Assembly: GCF_016802725.1 (NCBI RefSeq)
Contig: NC_052666.1
Location: 24,891,497-24,955,496 of the forward strand
Length of the DNA stretch: 64,000 bases
Direction of reading: 5' to 3'
DNA from: Solenopsis invicta
Taxonomy: Eukaryota; Arthropoda; Insecta; Hymenoptera; Formicidae
Part shown: piece after piece, positions 1-15,300 of the stretch
Layout of the letters: every line of letters begins with the position of its first letter
Numbering within the stretch: the stretch's first letter is position 1
The notes under the pieces: generated by a model
The model's input: only the letters and a program-made list of their open reading frames with translations
What the model was told of the DNA's origin: nothing
Databases searched by the model: none
Translations under genes and position numbers: made by a program

Positions 1-318
1 GATTCTCCATGGCTTGGACAACGTAACTCCGTTAAATCGAAGAAATTCGCAATTCCATGTCAGTTAGAATATTTGCCTGAGGGATCTTCGCGCAACGGTT
101 CTGGAAATGTACGGAAAAGGGCGCAAAAGAGAGTAGACGCGCGAACCGGTAGCCGGGTATATTGATCTGGTGTGGACATTTGGCGTATCTACTATATACA
201 TAGCCAGTGCGCGGTGACGTGTTCCCGCGAGGAGAGCTTCGTCGCCGTCGATCCAACTCTTCCGCGAACAAGCAGGGCTCATCACGGCCCGCTCGACGTT
301 TACTTCAGAGGAAAAAAG

Positions 319-388
319 ATGGGCATTGAGGTGTTCGACTGCTTGAACAACGATTTACAAATAGGGGGTTGCAAGAAGTCGTATCTAG
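319..388 (+). other. Candidate remote first coding exon of peroxidase A
   Basis: ATG 319 opens 23 codons, ending in a Lys-Lys-Ser-Tyr-Leu run, followed by a donor GTAAGC at 389. The exon ends in phase 1. Joined to the acceptor at 6374-6375 it reads in frame through the ATG at 6387 and would add 27 residues before the hydrophobic segment, giving a basic-then-hydrophobic anchor. The surrounding 170-460 stretch is more GC-rich than its neighbours. One phase in three would match by chance, and the implied intron is 6 kb, so this is only a candidate. It could equally belong to another transcript. Confidence 0.25.
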
Positions 389-3300
389 GTAAGCCCGCAC
401 TCGTCAATGTGATGGGATGCGTCTTTGCGACGCGTGGAAGTTCTGTCACTCCCATTGATTAGTTGTCGAATTGTTAAACCAAAGTAAACCAATTTTTTTC
501 CAAGAAGCTGTCGTGTAATTCTGTGTAGTTGAATGAGAGAAAAAGAGAGAATACAGCAATTAAGGTAAACTTCTTTATTAATTTGCTGTAATGTAATCTG
601 AATGAACTAGGGGTTAAATGAAAAATGTGAGGAAAAGGTCTTGACTCTTCTAATTGGCATCTCTACTACCTCTGGTTATCCTTATAATCATCAACAAAAA
701 GATAAATCGGGAAATGAAAATATTTACCAACGACAAAGTTCATCGAATTATTATTTATGTTGTATAAGCCGGTGTTAGTTGTATATCTATGGTATTAAAA
801 TATACTAGGGGAAATATAAATAAATCAAACCGCAATATTGTTTATGTAGGATTCACATTGAGATCTACGACGTATTAACGGTCCGATATCTAAAAGAAAA
901 TAGGATTTTTAGATAATAACATTTTTTTATCTCTGAAAAACGTATTCTTCTGGATATCTTACGTTGGATGTCACATTCAATATAAATCTTTCATTATAAT
1001 TGATGTTATATTCCCGTCTATTTACGTGCATATGACATTGATCGCCTGCAGTTCTTTTTATATACTTTCCTCAGGCAGATATTGTTAAAGATGGATTGTT
1101 AAAGATCCGAATGCAAATTTTCGTGACTGATAAATAGACCCAGTGATAATTAAAGAACGATAACATTACGCCTGTTTTAGCGAGGATCATAAACTGCCAC
1201 ACTCAGACAACACATATATCCAAAATCGGCAGTCATTAAAAATATCTTAGAGATATCTTTAAACAAATATGTCTAAAATACATTTTAATGATGTCTTATA
1301 TGTTCCAGTTTCTGAATGTGAGTGTGTGAGGATTATTGTTTGGGGATTGCGTTTGTTATCCTCCGTAAAGATAAGAAAATCGATAATGTCATCGTTCATT
1401 CTATAATGTTATCTGTAATCAATCGGTAATGTCATTCTTCAATTATCTTCAGGTTTCATCAGTCATGAAAATTTGTTTTTGGCCAGCTGTCTTTAATAAC
1501 AATACCTCGTCGGTGCCTTAGATTAATTTTAACAGTTTTATCATCAAGGTCCTGCTTAATCGAATAAGTGCCAGAACTTAATATACATACTACTATTCTT
1601 TCATTAGTAATGATACCTTTTAATCGAGCCTTTATAATTTTCGCACGCACATAAATGCAACTGTCATGCGTGCAAAATACAGTGCTGTTTTATATACAAA
1701 TCACTTAACAGTAATTTAATAAATTGTACCAACAATGAAATTGAGGATTTGTTTAGCCAATCGTGCGATAATGTCAGACATGTGGAGCAATTCATCTCGA
1801 TGCCAAATCTAGAAGCGTCATTGAACTTATTTTGTTTAAAGATGCTGCTACTATTTTTAGAGTTTGTTTAGATCAAGACTAAAAATATACAAATGTCATC
1901 AGTCCTATTACAGTTTTATTTTCATCAAAGAAAAATTCTGTTAAAATTTGATAGAAACATTATTGTTTAACTGAAAGTACTGTGTATATTTGGAGTTTCT
2001 GGGACACCCTGTATATTTCTACGGCGAAAGTAGCGGAAAAGTACTGCGAGAACCTGTTGGGGATTGCACGAAAGTAACGGAAAACCTTTATGGGTCTCTC
2101 CATAAGAAGACCTAAAATAAATTGAAACCCTAAGACATATTATGTAGAAGCATAAAAGACAAAATCCCTTTCCATGTCTCCAACTAAAGATATAGATTTC
2201 ATACAAAGTTGTTATTGCATATCTTATCAAAAGTCAGATGACAAATTTTAGCCACGATGGAACTAGCATACTCCGTTGAAAACAAGGATTTTGGCATATA
2301 ATAAAAGTTTATTGTTTCCTCTTTTATCATTTCTCTTGTTCCTGTTTTAGATAAGATTTACAATTTAATTCTAATGTTTGATAGAAGCAATAACATTACA
2401 AATTATTTTTCAACGTTGAATATTAAATATAATATTATTGATAAAAGAAAATCCCTTAATTATATTGAAGTTAGAGGTGAGAAAATAAAAAGTATTTCGG
2501 CAGAGAAAAATAACGTCAATTATAAGGATATGTAAACTTTTAGGTATCTTTTTCGTATTCTTTTTTTTCAAGCATCTTACATTTAAACTTTTGGTTAAAA
2601 GAGTATTGTCAAAGTAAGAAATAAGAGCTCTTAACGGCAACGTTCTGACAGCCGGCACGCAACGAGTGGTGGAGGAATGGAGGTGGACGAGCACGTGCTC
2701 ACCGAGTGATAGAATTTTTTTTCTGAGTCAAATAAGGCAACTCGCTCTTGGTAGGGAAGTGACGAGCCAATGGAAACGCGAACGAGTCATCACGCAAAGA
2801 GAGATGAATGAAAAGAGCGAAGGAGAGAGCGAGTTGGAAAACCTTTAAAGAATCAACGTGCGTAACGTGTGCACGTGATCGAGAGAGATCGATGGAGGAA
2901 AAGAGAGCGAGGATGGAGCGAGACGCTAAAGCGGATTTAAGTATATGAAGAAACGAGTAGGAAGATCGCGGTAAAACATGGAAAGAAATAAAATGGACAA
3001 TATATATATGCAGAGTAACTCAGTAACGTATCTAGGTAGCATCACAGCTGGAGCTTTATCGCCCGAAAACAGAGTCTGTACCGTTCTATTGATTGAAATA
3101 TCTAGATATTTAAAATATTATTGCCTATGGAAAAAGAGAGAGAAAAAAAATATTTATAGTAATTATTAATAGTAATTATTATGAGTATTTATTATAATAT
3201 CCAAGTATCTGGGTAAGCGCGTACTCGAGTACTATCAGTTCTGATCAATACTCCAATTCAAGTCAACTCGCGTCGATCCTGAGATAAAGGAGGGAGCAGG

Positions 3301-6093
3301 ATGGAGACGCATAAATAAATGAATGGACAAGATAGCAAGATGGTTCTCCACAGGCACGCGAGCGAGATGGAAAGGCAGGAATAGAGAGGGGAAATCCATG
3401 TATTCGCAGTATGAAACTTCATCGTTGTGTATCGCTACCGTTGAAGTGCGTCTTTATCGGTCGCCACGCATTCACCTTCTCGCGTACACTTGACGCAGGT
3501 GTATACTAACGAACTTAAACCTAAGGCGCGTCGTGAGTTTCGCATTTTGTTCTCCCAAAGCTGATAAATTCGCGAAAATCAGTGAAGCAGAACAGAACTG
3601 CGAGCTGTGTGACACGACTGTGAATCGTGCTAGAGAATTAATTAATGTGCAACCGTAACGAAGACCGCGTCTCATTGTACCTGGCTGCGTTATAGGAGAA
3701 TGTTCCTCATCACACCGGTCGACAACAATCGTTGGGTCTATGCGATGCACGGATTAGAAAAGCCCATGGACCATGTGTCCGGTATGATTTGTCAACGTGT
3801 ATTTAGAAGCACCGATAGGAAACATTAGTATCGACAGACTGGAGACAGTGTTGAGACTTAAAACATTTCTCCAAAAAATGTATAAGCGATACCACTATCG
3901 CTGATACATTTTTAATGTAAATAAATGAGGCTCCTACACCAGTCATTGAACAATCACCAATACATGCTTAAGAAAGATATTAAAATAATGAGAATTCAAA
4001 ATGATGAATTATAACTTAATTGATATTGTTGAAATCCCATTTTCATATAGATTTGTTTAAAATATTATTTTTTATTTGAAACTATAATTATGTTAACTTG
4101 GTTTTATTCATTGACTGGTTTAATTCTTTATTTATTCATCAACTAATGTAATGGACTTTACTTTAATAACACAGTTATACAAACGCGGACTTTTTTTGAC
4201 ATCTGAATAAACAAAATGTTTTCCAATGGAATTGGAATTTGTTTTCAGCAACCAAAAGTCTATCGGAAAACAATTTAATTATTCAAGTCCCAAAAATGTA
4301 TTGAACTGTGTAATCGCGAATGAAACTATGTCACGTCGAATCGTTCTTCAAAAATTTTGATCTTCTTCTTTCTTGCGCAGATACGTGATTACTAAAAGTA
4401 ATCGACAAAACGCGATTCTTTTTTTATTTTAGTCATTCTTAGTTGGAATTTGTTTACCAGAATATGCTAATATTAGCGACGCCATCATTGCCGTTCACGT
4501 GTCTCGCGAATGCACGTCTTGCATTTGTAATCATGTTGTTTCGCTGGTCATAACAACGTATGGGTATATTGGGTATGCATAGAAAAGATTTCTATGACGA
4601 TATTTGTCAGGCAGCTATAATTTACATATGTGTCACGTATCAGTATTATCACTGAGTCATGTAAAAGTATTTCTTTCTTTTGATACGATCGCTTCTGAAT
4701 TCGGAGCAATTATGATAAGTTTGAATAGTTCGAATAGTTTGAATACTAAAAAAATGTGCATCCAGTTTAATTATTTTGGATAGTTCAAATAGTTCACATT
4801 TCAGCAGTGACAGTTCTGTATGCCAATTCGTTCGTATCGCATGCTCCAACATACTCCTACTCACTCCAACGCGCTCTAATCATTTACAACAAACGTATTG
4901 GAGCGTGTTGGATTCTCTCTGAATCTAATTTGTCGATCTGATTAATATTAGCCTTCATTGTTTAACTTTAACCTTTGAAACCAAGCAAGTCTTCCATTGT
5001 AAAATCGTAAAACCTTATTGTCTCGTTAAACGCGACGCGTTGTCATAACGCTTTTTACATGCGGCTGACAATGAGGAGCGCAGTATCAATGTGATAACGA
5101 ACATAGCAAGCTACATCTCTGTAGCCGTGTGTAACCCACGTGAACAGTTGCACTGCGCGCGTGTTTACACATTAACGGGATATGGATAGAAACTGCACAC
5201 AGACGCGTATCGTTTCGCTGATAGTCCCGCTAAAACGCGGTTCTATAAATAACTAGAGAAAACATGCACGAAGGTCGTAGTGAAACATAAAAGAATTCGC
5301 GGTTTGATATCTCAAGCGGATGAACCTTTCGTAAATTTGAACGCACCTTAATGGATTGTCTACATTTCACGTTGCCTTCACAAGACAAGAAATACTTTTA
5401 TTTTTTAATTGTACTTGTGAGTTTTCACTAAAATTATGCACAGTTTTAAATCTATTTAAGTCTTAAATGGATATGTCATCGTTGTTTAATGGGATAATGA
5501 TGTACTTCGAATCGTTACAAGTTCATCGAGGTCAAATGATTCTTGATTTTGCATCGCATTGCATAATTTAATGTCTCGAGAAGCGTACTGACAAACATAC
5601 TTAAAAAATGCTTCCATTTTTATGCAATATAGTTCCTCATATACATTTTCTTTACAATTTTCACTGATAAATTTTATTAATTGTAAGTTGATAACATTAC
5701 ATAAGTTAATAACGTTTCGATTATTGTAGCAAAATCTTGGCAATATTTTTTTAAACATTGGCATTTTATCGATTAAAATCTCGATATTGAATGAACACGT
5801 GAAGACACAAAGAATATTTCTATCTTATGAATAAGAAAATAGAAATCTATTCTAAATAGATACACATACATATATACGTGGGTGTGAGTACAGATATAGC
5901 GTTTAAATGACACCAGTGCGATCACACCGATGAATGAGAGGAATCAAATTAAAAAATAAAACATATGTTTGTTATTTAAATTAATAAATTTAATGAACTT
6001 AAAATCTCCCCCTTTTTCCCCGCTCTCCCGGAAACAGATCTATCGTTATTATTTTTATATTATTATATTAATATTTGTATTATTATTTCTTTA

Positions 6094-6096
<3 letters not shown>

Positions 6097-6130
<34 letters not shown>
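6097..6130. repeat. (TA)17 microsatellite
   Basis: Uninterrupted alternating T and A over 34 bp, about 250 bp before the first recognised exon of peroxidase A. Confidence 0.95.
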
Positions 6131-6137
<7 letters not shown>

Positions 6138-6386
6138 CCGGTATTTGTTGATGGGAGAGTGGTTTCCGGGACGAGTGCTAAGCGGGGCGCAGTGACATCC
6201 TTTCGGACACAGCCGTAAGGTATTAATATAACATTTTCATTTACGACGAGACGTTCGTTCTCTTTAACCGTCGCGCATGCAAGTCAACGTGGAACGATCG
6301 TATGAGTCACGTTGAGATACAAGAAGAGCGTGTCTTGGCAATCTTACATTAGTCGCTTCATTCCGTTTTGTGCAGCCGGCAGTGTC

Positions 6387-9300
6387 ATGGCGGGCTCCAT
6401 TGCCACTTTGGCGATCCTTTGGGTGTCCCTACAGACGATGGGGCTTTTGGGTCACTCACATTCGATCGACACCTACAAGTTACCCGAATCTCTACATAAT
6501 TACCTTGCCAGTTATACCGGTAAGTGACAATCGAATTTATGAAGTAGCAATAATAAATTTGTTGCCGTGAAGTAAAGAAAATCAAACGCAATTGTGCACA
6601 GAAAACAATTAATGTCAAATTAAAGTTGATACATTCTTTTTAACAATTATTATCATTCTAAATTATATTCGAATATATGAAATCTTTAAAGAATTTGATA
6701 ATCTTAAATTTCAGTAATATAATATATTTTTATTTTAATATAATAATTATCCAAAGATCATAATATGAATGTTTTGATAATAATAGAAATTTTAAAAATG
6801 TCAATTCTTGATTTGAAGAATAAAAGATAGCTATCATAAACACTTCCATGAATACGTTAAAAAAGTCTCGGTGTACAATTAACGAAGTCGTGTCAAATTG
6901 CGCGTTAGACGTTGTATCATACATTAGATCATTCATCTTGCAGAATTACATGTTATCGAAGAAATAAGTTTGCAACTTTAACAGAATTTCGTCTATTATC
7001 TATCTTTGATCGCGATTTAGTAATATTTGGAAACAGTCCAGACATGCTCATGTAGACTTGGCTGGTTTATTTCGAAACGAAGGCCTACGTTAAATCCAAA
7101 AGATTGTTTTTTTCGGATTATATTCGGAAATACATATAATTTAGAATATTTTTGGATACCATTGCTGAAAAAAAAATCTGATTACATATTTGACATTTCG
7201 CAGATTGAAACGCTTACCACAAATGTCTTGTTAACATAATCAAAACATTTTTCTCAGTGATCGCATTCTTATTTTATCCAACGTTTAAATTATAATTTTA
7301 TTTACTATTCCAAAATATTTCAAAAACATGCTTTCAGGACTGCCATCTAATTCCGAAGTCATCGTAGATACCGGCCGTTTTCAAAATCGGAGGTTTCCCA
7401 GAATAGATGGAGCAACCCTAAACAACTCGATCGCATTCGCGCGAACGTTAATCGGTCGCATGAGTACCCTTGAGAATAATATCGCGAATGCCGGTGTCGA
7501 ACTCGCAGCACAAAGTCCAGCCGAGAAACAATTCTGGAATTCTTACCCTTCTACGGATGCTTTCGACAGGAGCATCGATGCGTTCGTAGCGACAAAGGCG
7601 TCTTCGTATCTCGTACAACAAAATTGTCGAAGGTATGTTTCTGAATAGCAGCTTCAAGTTGTTTTCTATTACCTTAAATCGTCACCTTAAATTATCTCTT
7701 TATTAACATATTCCGTACCGCGCTAATTTTAGGTAACTTGTCCGTTATGTCACGCGTGAATCATCGGTGATTCACGGTATTTTCGTTTGCATTTTATGTT
7801 TGTATTTGTTTATTAAAATGTGTTTATAACATTAAAATCTTTAAAAATTATTATAAAAAAGAAAGCTTAACATACCAATATTGTATCGTACATTAGTTAT
7901 GTATCTATGCATAATATTAGAAATTATTTTGCAATTACGTTTCTTTTTATAGTCAGAAAATATAAAACGACACAAATAACCAGTAGATTATCGATGACCA
8001 CGCGACACGGAATATATTAATTATTAATTATTAAAATTTGATCTGAGTCTATAAATCTCATAGAGTAGTTTCGCCACTAATATTTTAGAGTGATTGTGAA
8101 AGGGTTGTTAATGTGAATAAGCGCAGACACTTATAAGAGTAAACTTATCGCTAAAATTTTTAAAGAAGTTAACACGGATCTCGCGCTATACCTACAAGTT
8201 CTATTTCTATGTATTTCTATGAATCGACTATGAATACCAGTCTTAAACAGTATATGCTTCACACGTGAATTCGCATGCATTATCTTGCTTTTAACTCATG
8301 TTTACATGGTTGCATTTTTCCTTGACATGAAAAGAAAATGCGAATAATATTCTTGTATAAATTCAAACTTCTTAGATAATATTTCGTACAAAAAGCAAAG
8401 TAGTACAGTCCATTTACTAGCAACTTGTTACGTTGCCATTATAATGACAGAATTATTTGCTGAATTAAATTTTTGCTTGCATGTGTCCAAAATAATATTT
8501 TTACCTCTGATATTGAGTAAAGTTTTCATAATTTTGCCAAAATATTGCTATAATCATACACTTTTACCACATTTATTGCCGTAAAGTTCCTGTATTCGGT
8601 TTGCGCGTTTTATTTTGCTTGCAATATTGCAATATGTATCAAATGAGGAATCACTTTGTTAGCAACTTGCTTGCACAAATTGTCAGTAAAATGTCGATAA
8701 AATGTTGAATGGGTTGGTCATAATGTAATCAAAGTAACATGAAACATGAACAATGCTTTTGAAGAAGATACTGTAAATAATTGAACCACCAACCAATCAC
8801 GTTGGTTTGAAAAGTTTTGCTGATGATACAAATCTCGATAATTTGCTTCACGGCTGTGCGTCATTAGTGATTGATGACAATGTCTTGAAATGGTTAAAGT
8901 AGACTTGCGTTTGAGTCGAGATATTGCATAGTTTGAGATATTGCACAGCATCAATATATTTACTATTTGACTAGCTGTTTCTTGACACTTTGAGGTCAAG
9001 AAGACAGTAAAAAAGCTTGACAAGTGAGTACCACATAAACTGACTAACAAAAGAACATTTCAAAGTGTAAAATTCTGGTTTCAATGAAATTTTGTACACG
9101 TATAGATTACATAAATAGATGAATTTAGAAAATATCAGTTGCTGCCCAAAAACTGCTGGTTTTAAGGGCTAAAATTACCCCTATAAAATTATTTTCGGCT
9201 TTTTTTGTTATATTTCAAAAACTATTAAAAGTATTCTATCTATCTGTTAAAATGGCGAGTCACTCAAAATGCACAAGCTCGATTTCCACTCGCTCTTCGT

Positions 9301-12300
9301 TACAATTATATTTCTCACTTGTTTCTTTCTATAATACAAAATTTAAAGAGTATGTAATTTATTTTACACTAAAAAAGAAGTTAACTTAACTAAATTTTTT
9401 AACTTTAAATTAAATTTCTTCAATTCAAGTATTTTCATGTTTAAGTGCAATAAATTAAAGAAATTTAATTGAGTTGAAAAATTTAGTCTAGTTAACAACT
9501 ATTTTTTTAGTATAATATTACTAATTCATTATCTTAATCGGCTGTCACTATTACATAATTGAGTTTCAAATTGGTACTTTTTACTAAAGGGTTAAACTTC
9601 ATATCTGATTGTATCCTATCACAGATTCGGCTTAGATAAGAACGACTGTGCCCGTTATATATCGACGCTGGGTCTGCAGAGCACCCCTCTCGGTGAGTCT
9701 TGTGCCGCGGTGCATAATGTAGAATGCGACTTGACGTCCAAGTACCGCAGCATCGAGGGCACCTGCAACAACATTGAAAATCCGAGCTGGGGCAGCGCAA
9801 TGACCGCGTACACCAGAGTACTGTTCTCCCAATACTTTGACGGTAAGTGTCACATCTCATTACGCGGTCGTGCCTCCCTTTTTCTCTAGTCCGACACCCC
9901 CCGATTTGTCAACTGCATTAGCTCGCGATATGGCATCGTTCTCATCACTCGTCTAGGACTGAATTCCAGCCGTACGTCGCCATGTTCTAGGGAAGTAATT
10001 GCTAACCGCGCGTATCATACTTTCGATTCCCGTCGCGAAACCGTAAACAGCCCTCGCGCGAGAATTAATTCCCTTCTCCTCCCCACCCCGGGAAGAACTT
10101 TACACGGGAAGAAATTTCGTGATAAAGCGATTTATTAAAAATGCGCGTCTTCTTTGCGTAAAATCTTAAATATCATTAAATTTGTGTGGAATAATAATCC
10201 TATAATTATTTGCAGCCTCTGAACGTTTGGCGCTTTCCTTTCTCTCCCTCAATTTCCCACTCAACGCCCATCCTATCCACGAAGGAAAATTATTCCTTCT
10301 TGTAAGGCTTAGCTTCGAACAGAACGAGAATCTCTTTTAGGTAAAGTAAATCGCAGTTGTACGTGAGCTTTTTATCGAGTCAAAAAATGTTCTGAAACAA
10401 TGGCGGCATATTAGAATGCATAATGCAAAAAAAGTATACCGGATTGCGATCATTACAGGAAAATATAATTTTTATCCTAATTATGCGCGGACTGGAAATA
10501 TTTATCCCATCGCATACTGTGATGACAATAATCAGTTGAATGTTACATGAGATGTTTGTTCGCAGTTGCATATTAGATTACCACGCGTGCATCGAGAAGA
10601 CGTAGCGATGGGAATGCGTCATCGTGTAAATGATACACGATGATAAAAGTTCAAACCGTTTAGTCACGCGCGGACTTTTCGCTTGCGAAAAAAATAAAAA
10701 TAAAAGTAATAACGTGCAATGTATGTTATCGGCTAGGACAGTTATTGCAGTTGAATAATATAAACATGTGTTATATACTGCAATTCTGTTAACGCGAAGA
10801 TAAAGAGAGATACACGGTTTGTTTTCACTCTCGAATCGGGCCATTCGGGTCAGATAATTCCGATCGTTATTGTATCCCCTTTCTGCAAACTTGCAAAATT
10901 CTCGAGCTTCTCGTTACGTGGAACGAAAAGCTTCGCTAAACAACACATTGCATTCCTCGCGTTACGTAAATGTCTTTCATATTGATAGCTTCTGCGTTTC
11001 TACATGCTCTTCGAGATATGATGAAATTCATTTTAGACGCATCTTAGAGCATTCAGGTTTCAATTAAGCGTTGCGTTACATACACACGCACACAGAGAGA
11101 ATTTTCTTTGAAAATTTACCCTCAAAATGGTATTCGTGGGACTTGGGACAACGTATTTCGAAGATTTTTATAATTTCCTTTAATTTACAAATATCTATCA
11201 CAATAAAATATATAAAATACACTGTTAAAAATAGGCAGCAAGATTCAACGTAATGTAACAAATCAATTTTTAAGCAGTTATATTAAAAACATTTACTTAA
11301 TGTTGTTAAAAGTGCATTGCAAAATATCATACACATACTTTTCAGTTATATACATTAAATTTAATGTGTTTGTGTAACTTAAAAATACATTGCATTTTAT
11401 GACATGTTTAACAGTGTATGATAACTTGGGTATTTACGCCGCATGAAGATTTACGCGGCAGAAGTCAGAAAAAAAATTAATGAAGATAATTTGCTCGCAA
11501 ACACTCTGTTATGCTTATATGTCTGTATCGTGCTATGATTTCATTTTTTTACTGTTGATATTAACAAAATCATCGTAAATTGAATCAATTTATCAATATA
11601 TTGTGAGAGGCGTAGCCATGTATTACAACCTAGATAAAATAATACATAAGTGCAGAAGAATAGTAAAGAATAAAGTCCAGTACCAAAATACCAGTGCTTA
11701 AGTCTTGTATTCTTTATTCCGTTTTATTTCTTGATTATCCCACTTGTAGTAAATTTTGCAGTAAAATATAATGAAAAATTCTCTTTGTGTACTTTAACTC
11801 TAGAGATATGGATTGATACGATCTCTGTCGGGACAATAATTAATATTTATATTAAGTTAAACAACCAATATATTACAAAATTTTTTTTAAACTCATTGAA
11901 TGAGAATAACTAAAAATTATAGTAAATTATAATTTGCTATAATTAATTTGTATTCTAGAGTTAAATACTGATTAGTTAATCAGTCAACATCATTGTTTCT
12001 CTGTACCTCTTTTGTCTCTAATGTTAAAACTGTAGGTTAAAATGTCAAATTCACTCGTTAAAACGTAAAAATTAAAGCTATAAGAAGAGATTCAGAGATA
12101 AGACGTGTATTATCAAAAATATTGGATGTGGATGAATGAATTCGACATTTTACAAATATTGTACAATAGAAACGTAGTATTATTGTTTCAGTCATCGTGC
12201 TCACTAAAAGTAAACATCCAAGATATTTGACATTTTTATTATAATACGACTATAAATAGCGCAACGATATTGGAAAGTGTTAAAAGTTTTACATGCGCGG

Positions 12301-15300
12301 AACTCACGATGATAATTTGACCTAGAGAAGTTCGCGGAAAATGTGTATCTTATGGAAGATTATCACTTGCGCCATTTGCGTCACAACAAGCTTTTTATTT
12401 CTACTTTTTGAGTTTCGACATAATCTAAAGTTTAACGATTAGAAGAAAAGTCGCCGTTTCTTGTTTTGATTTTATAATCTGAGCACAACGGCGTCTTGGA
12501 TGTCCAGTCTCATTAACCTCGACCTACTAATCCATCTACCCCACTTATCACGACACCTCTGTAATATACATTCACACATATGTGTATTTGTGTGTATACG
12601 TGTGTGCGAATTTGTGTGCGCGCTACACATACATCTACGTGAATGCATACACGTGTATACGTACATACATACAGAAATGTACACACGTACACTGATCCTT
12701 GGGCGCTAATGGATAAACGTTCGTCGATTGGCTTAACAAATTATATTCTGTGATTTGCATTACAGTTGTTGTGCGATAAGGCACATAGAGCATAAAATGC
12801 CTGAGTGTGGCAGTGAATAATACTGCCTACAATAGGGTGCCCCCGGTCGGGAGATTCTATCCAGCAGTAGAATGTGTATGTAAACTAATTCGGATATACC
12901 TAATAATGTATCATATTTATTATGTAACACTAGTTCGAGTTGTTTTTTCTGTTCAATTCGCGGTAATACGCGGCTCGCGTCAAGGTGTACCCGAACGAGG
13001 GGATTCGGCTTGGGAGTGTGCAATTCAGTCGCTTAACTCTTATCGTTAGATAGTTATAAAACTCAACATTTGACATGAATGCAACGCATTGTGACTTATA
13101 ATTCTAAACAGAAGAAATATCCCGAATAGGATTCACTTTAGTCATACATGTAGCACAAACTTTTTGTTTTAATAATTAATCTATCATAGAAATTGCTTTT
13201 GAAAACTGCTAGCGCTTCCATCAAAGTCGCAGTGCATCTTCGATACATTTAGGTCGGTATTGATAGTCAGTTCTTATATTTAAGATAGTCTTAACTAGTG
13301 TTATAAAGCACAAGATGTCATAAAGATCCGCAGAGCCGCGTTAACATCTTAGGGCATTACTTAAGACAGTCTTGAAATAAGAATCAATTATAGGTGAATT
13401 ACAGATACAATTAGCCTCCACAATTACTGTCTTCCGAGTCTTCAAAACTACTGAAATCGTGGTGCTCTGCCTCTCAGGGGACAGTGAACCATAGGGCATA
13501 GGAAGAAGAATCGACTATGAATACCGCCCGTAAAGTTACATTCGGAAATCTTCTCTCTCAGCTCAGTTTGCTCGTTCGTACGCCTTAAATCGATCATCTA
13601 TAGATAAGTTCGCGGGGACGTTTCTGCGAGCGTTTTCGATTCGAGCGGCCGTAACTTCGATGCCAGGACGTCGATTATGATTATATCCGCAAGCCGTTGT
13701 TTCGCGCGCAGTCACACAATCGCATCTTTGCCATGCTTGAACGGCGACGCGACAGATAAACGGCTCGTCGTTCGATAACGCATCAGAACGTTGAAATCAA
13801 TGTAGTCGAGGCGATTATATTTACTAGCACGGTCTCGCATTGCAGCACGAGATTTAGGATTCTTCAGGGACCGATCAGCACCAGGAGTTAAATTACCCGT
13901 CTTCCACGAATGCAAGAATCCCCGATAGTGACGATAATTTCTACTTACGGACGAAATTACTCCTCTGATCGTTCCCTGAATTTATCGCGCGGACGAGGCA
14001 GGTTGTAGGTGCAGTCAGGATGTCAAGATTAGCACAGCTGATGATACTCGCCTATTTATAGTTAGAACAGATTATTTGTAAAGCTATAATCATTATATGA
14101 TTTCCTTTCGTGCTGCATTGCCAAGCGTACCACTTTGAAAGCGCGCGCGCGCGTCCGAGCTCGCTAAAATCGGAGTAATCACGACGATGCGTGGATATGA
14201 TTTGTTATTTATCATTCGGCTGATCGATTAACGAATTACCGCGGAATCGTATTGTATCGTTTCCCGTTGTGTTTTTTATTTGCGTCATTCGACGATTATA
14301 ATTTGTTTTATCTCGCAAGAAAATTCTTCGAAAGCACTACGTCGCGCTAAAATAGCACCGCTTTACTCCGATTTTGCGATTTCGAGCCAACTTAACGCGA
14401 CAGAGATCTAATGTGCATTTTGGGAAGCAGGCATCCAAGAACCGAGGCGTATCGGACAAACGAAGAAACCACTACCAAGCCCGAGGCTCGTAAGCACCGC
14501 TTTGTCCACTGCAAACGATCAATCGGATGCTAGCAGAACACTGGCTGTCATGGAATGGAGCCAATTCATCGCTCATGACATGGCCCACACGCCAGTTCGT
14601 AAGATGAGTAAGTATGCCTGCGTGGATAAATTTAAACAATTTTAACTGACACGAATCGACCGACTTCTCATTTGTTGCGTAAGAAAAGTTATCTGCGAAT
14701 GTTTAGCGATACGGCATAGTCTTACGATTAAATTGAAATGTACATATGATAACGAATTGTGTTACTTTTCTCTTCTATGAAAAGTCAGCAAGTCCGTATT
14801 GCGTAACGCATAAACTCATATAAAGTTCTTACTTCTTTAATATTGTTATAACTCAGAGACTACAAGATTATAGTATTCAAAAAATATCAATTTTTGATTC
14901 ATATTAAAGGAACAAAACATCATAGAGATAAAATTAAAAGACGATTTAAAGCATTGAATTTTGCTCTTTGCAATAAATGTTCCAAAATATCTCTACGACT
15001 TTTTTTTCATCGAAATATTTAATTTTTCATGAGATTACAATTTCCAAACTTTTAACCTAGAGTGTCAGTTGTAAAGATAATTATTATTAACGTAATTAGA
15101 TTGTTAAATATATTATTCTTTAATTGCAGTCTCAACTGGAAAACCAATCTCTTGCTGCCAGTCAGACGGAGACACTTTGTCACCGCGTCACATTCATCCA
15201 GATTGTTCTCCGATCAGCGTTCCTGATCACGATCCCGTTTACGGCGAACATTACGTTCGATGCATGAATTATGTTAGGTCGTTACCTGTCTTAAGATCGG

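Larger units (their letters stand above)
1..6375. other. Intergenic region upstream of peroxidase A
   Basis: Apart from the candidate exon at 319-388, I see no supportable coding region. Most is AT-rich. Two stretches, about 2640-3000 and 3270-3780, are richer in G+C and CpG, and the first contains a perfect 12-bp palindrome with a CACGTG core (2689-2700). They could hold promoters, enhancers or noncoding exons, but nothing proves it. A (TA)17 microsatellite lies at 6097-6130, just before the first peroxidase exon. Confidence 0.6.

Noticed and set aside
3472..3750. Minus-strand open frame of 92 codons in a CpG-rich block
   Set aside because: No recognisable domain, no splice context, and open frames are expected by chance in GC-richer DNA.
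12472..12709. Overlapping open frames on both strands in a GTGT/ACAC-rich area
   Set aside because: Simple-sequence composition (alternating purine/pyrimidine) explains them; no splice or domain support.
13712..13915. Minus-strand open frame of 67 codons within peroxidase A intron 3
   Set aside because: Low-complexity basic composition and no motif; explained by the local CpG-rich composition.
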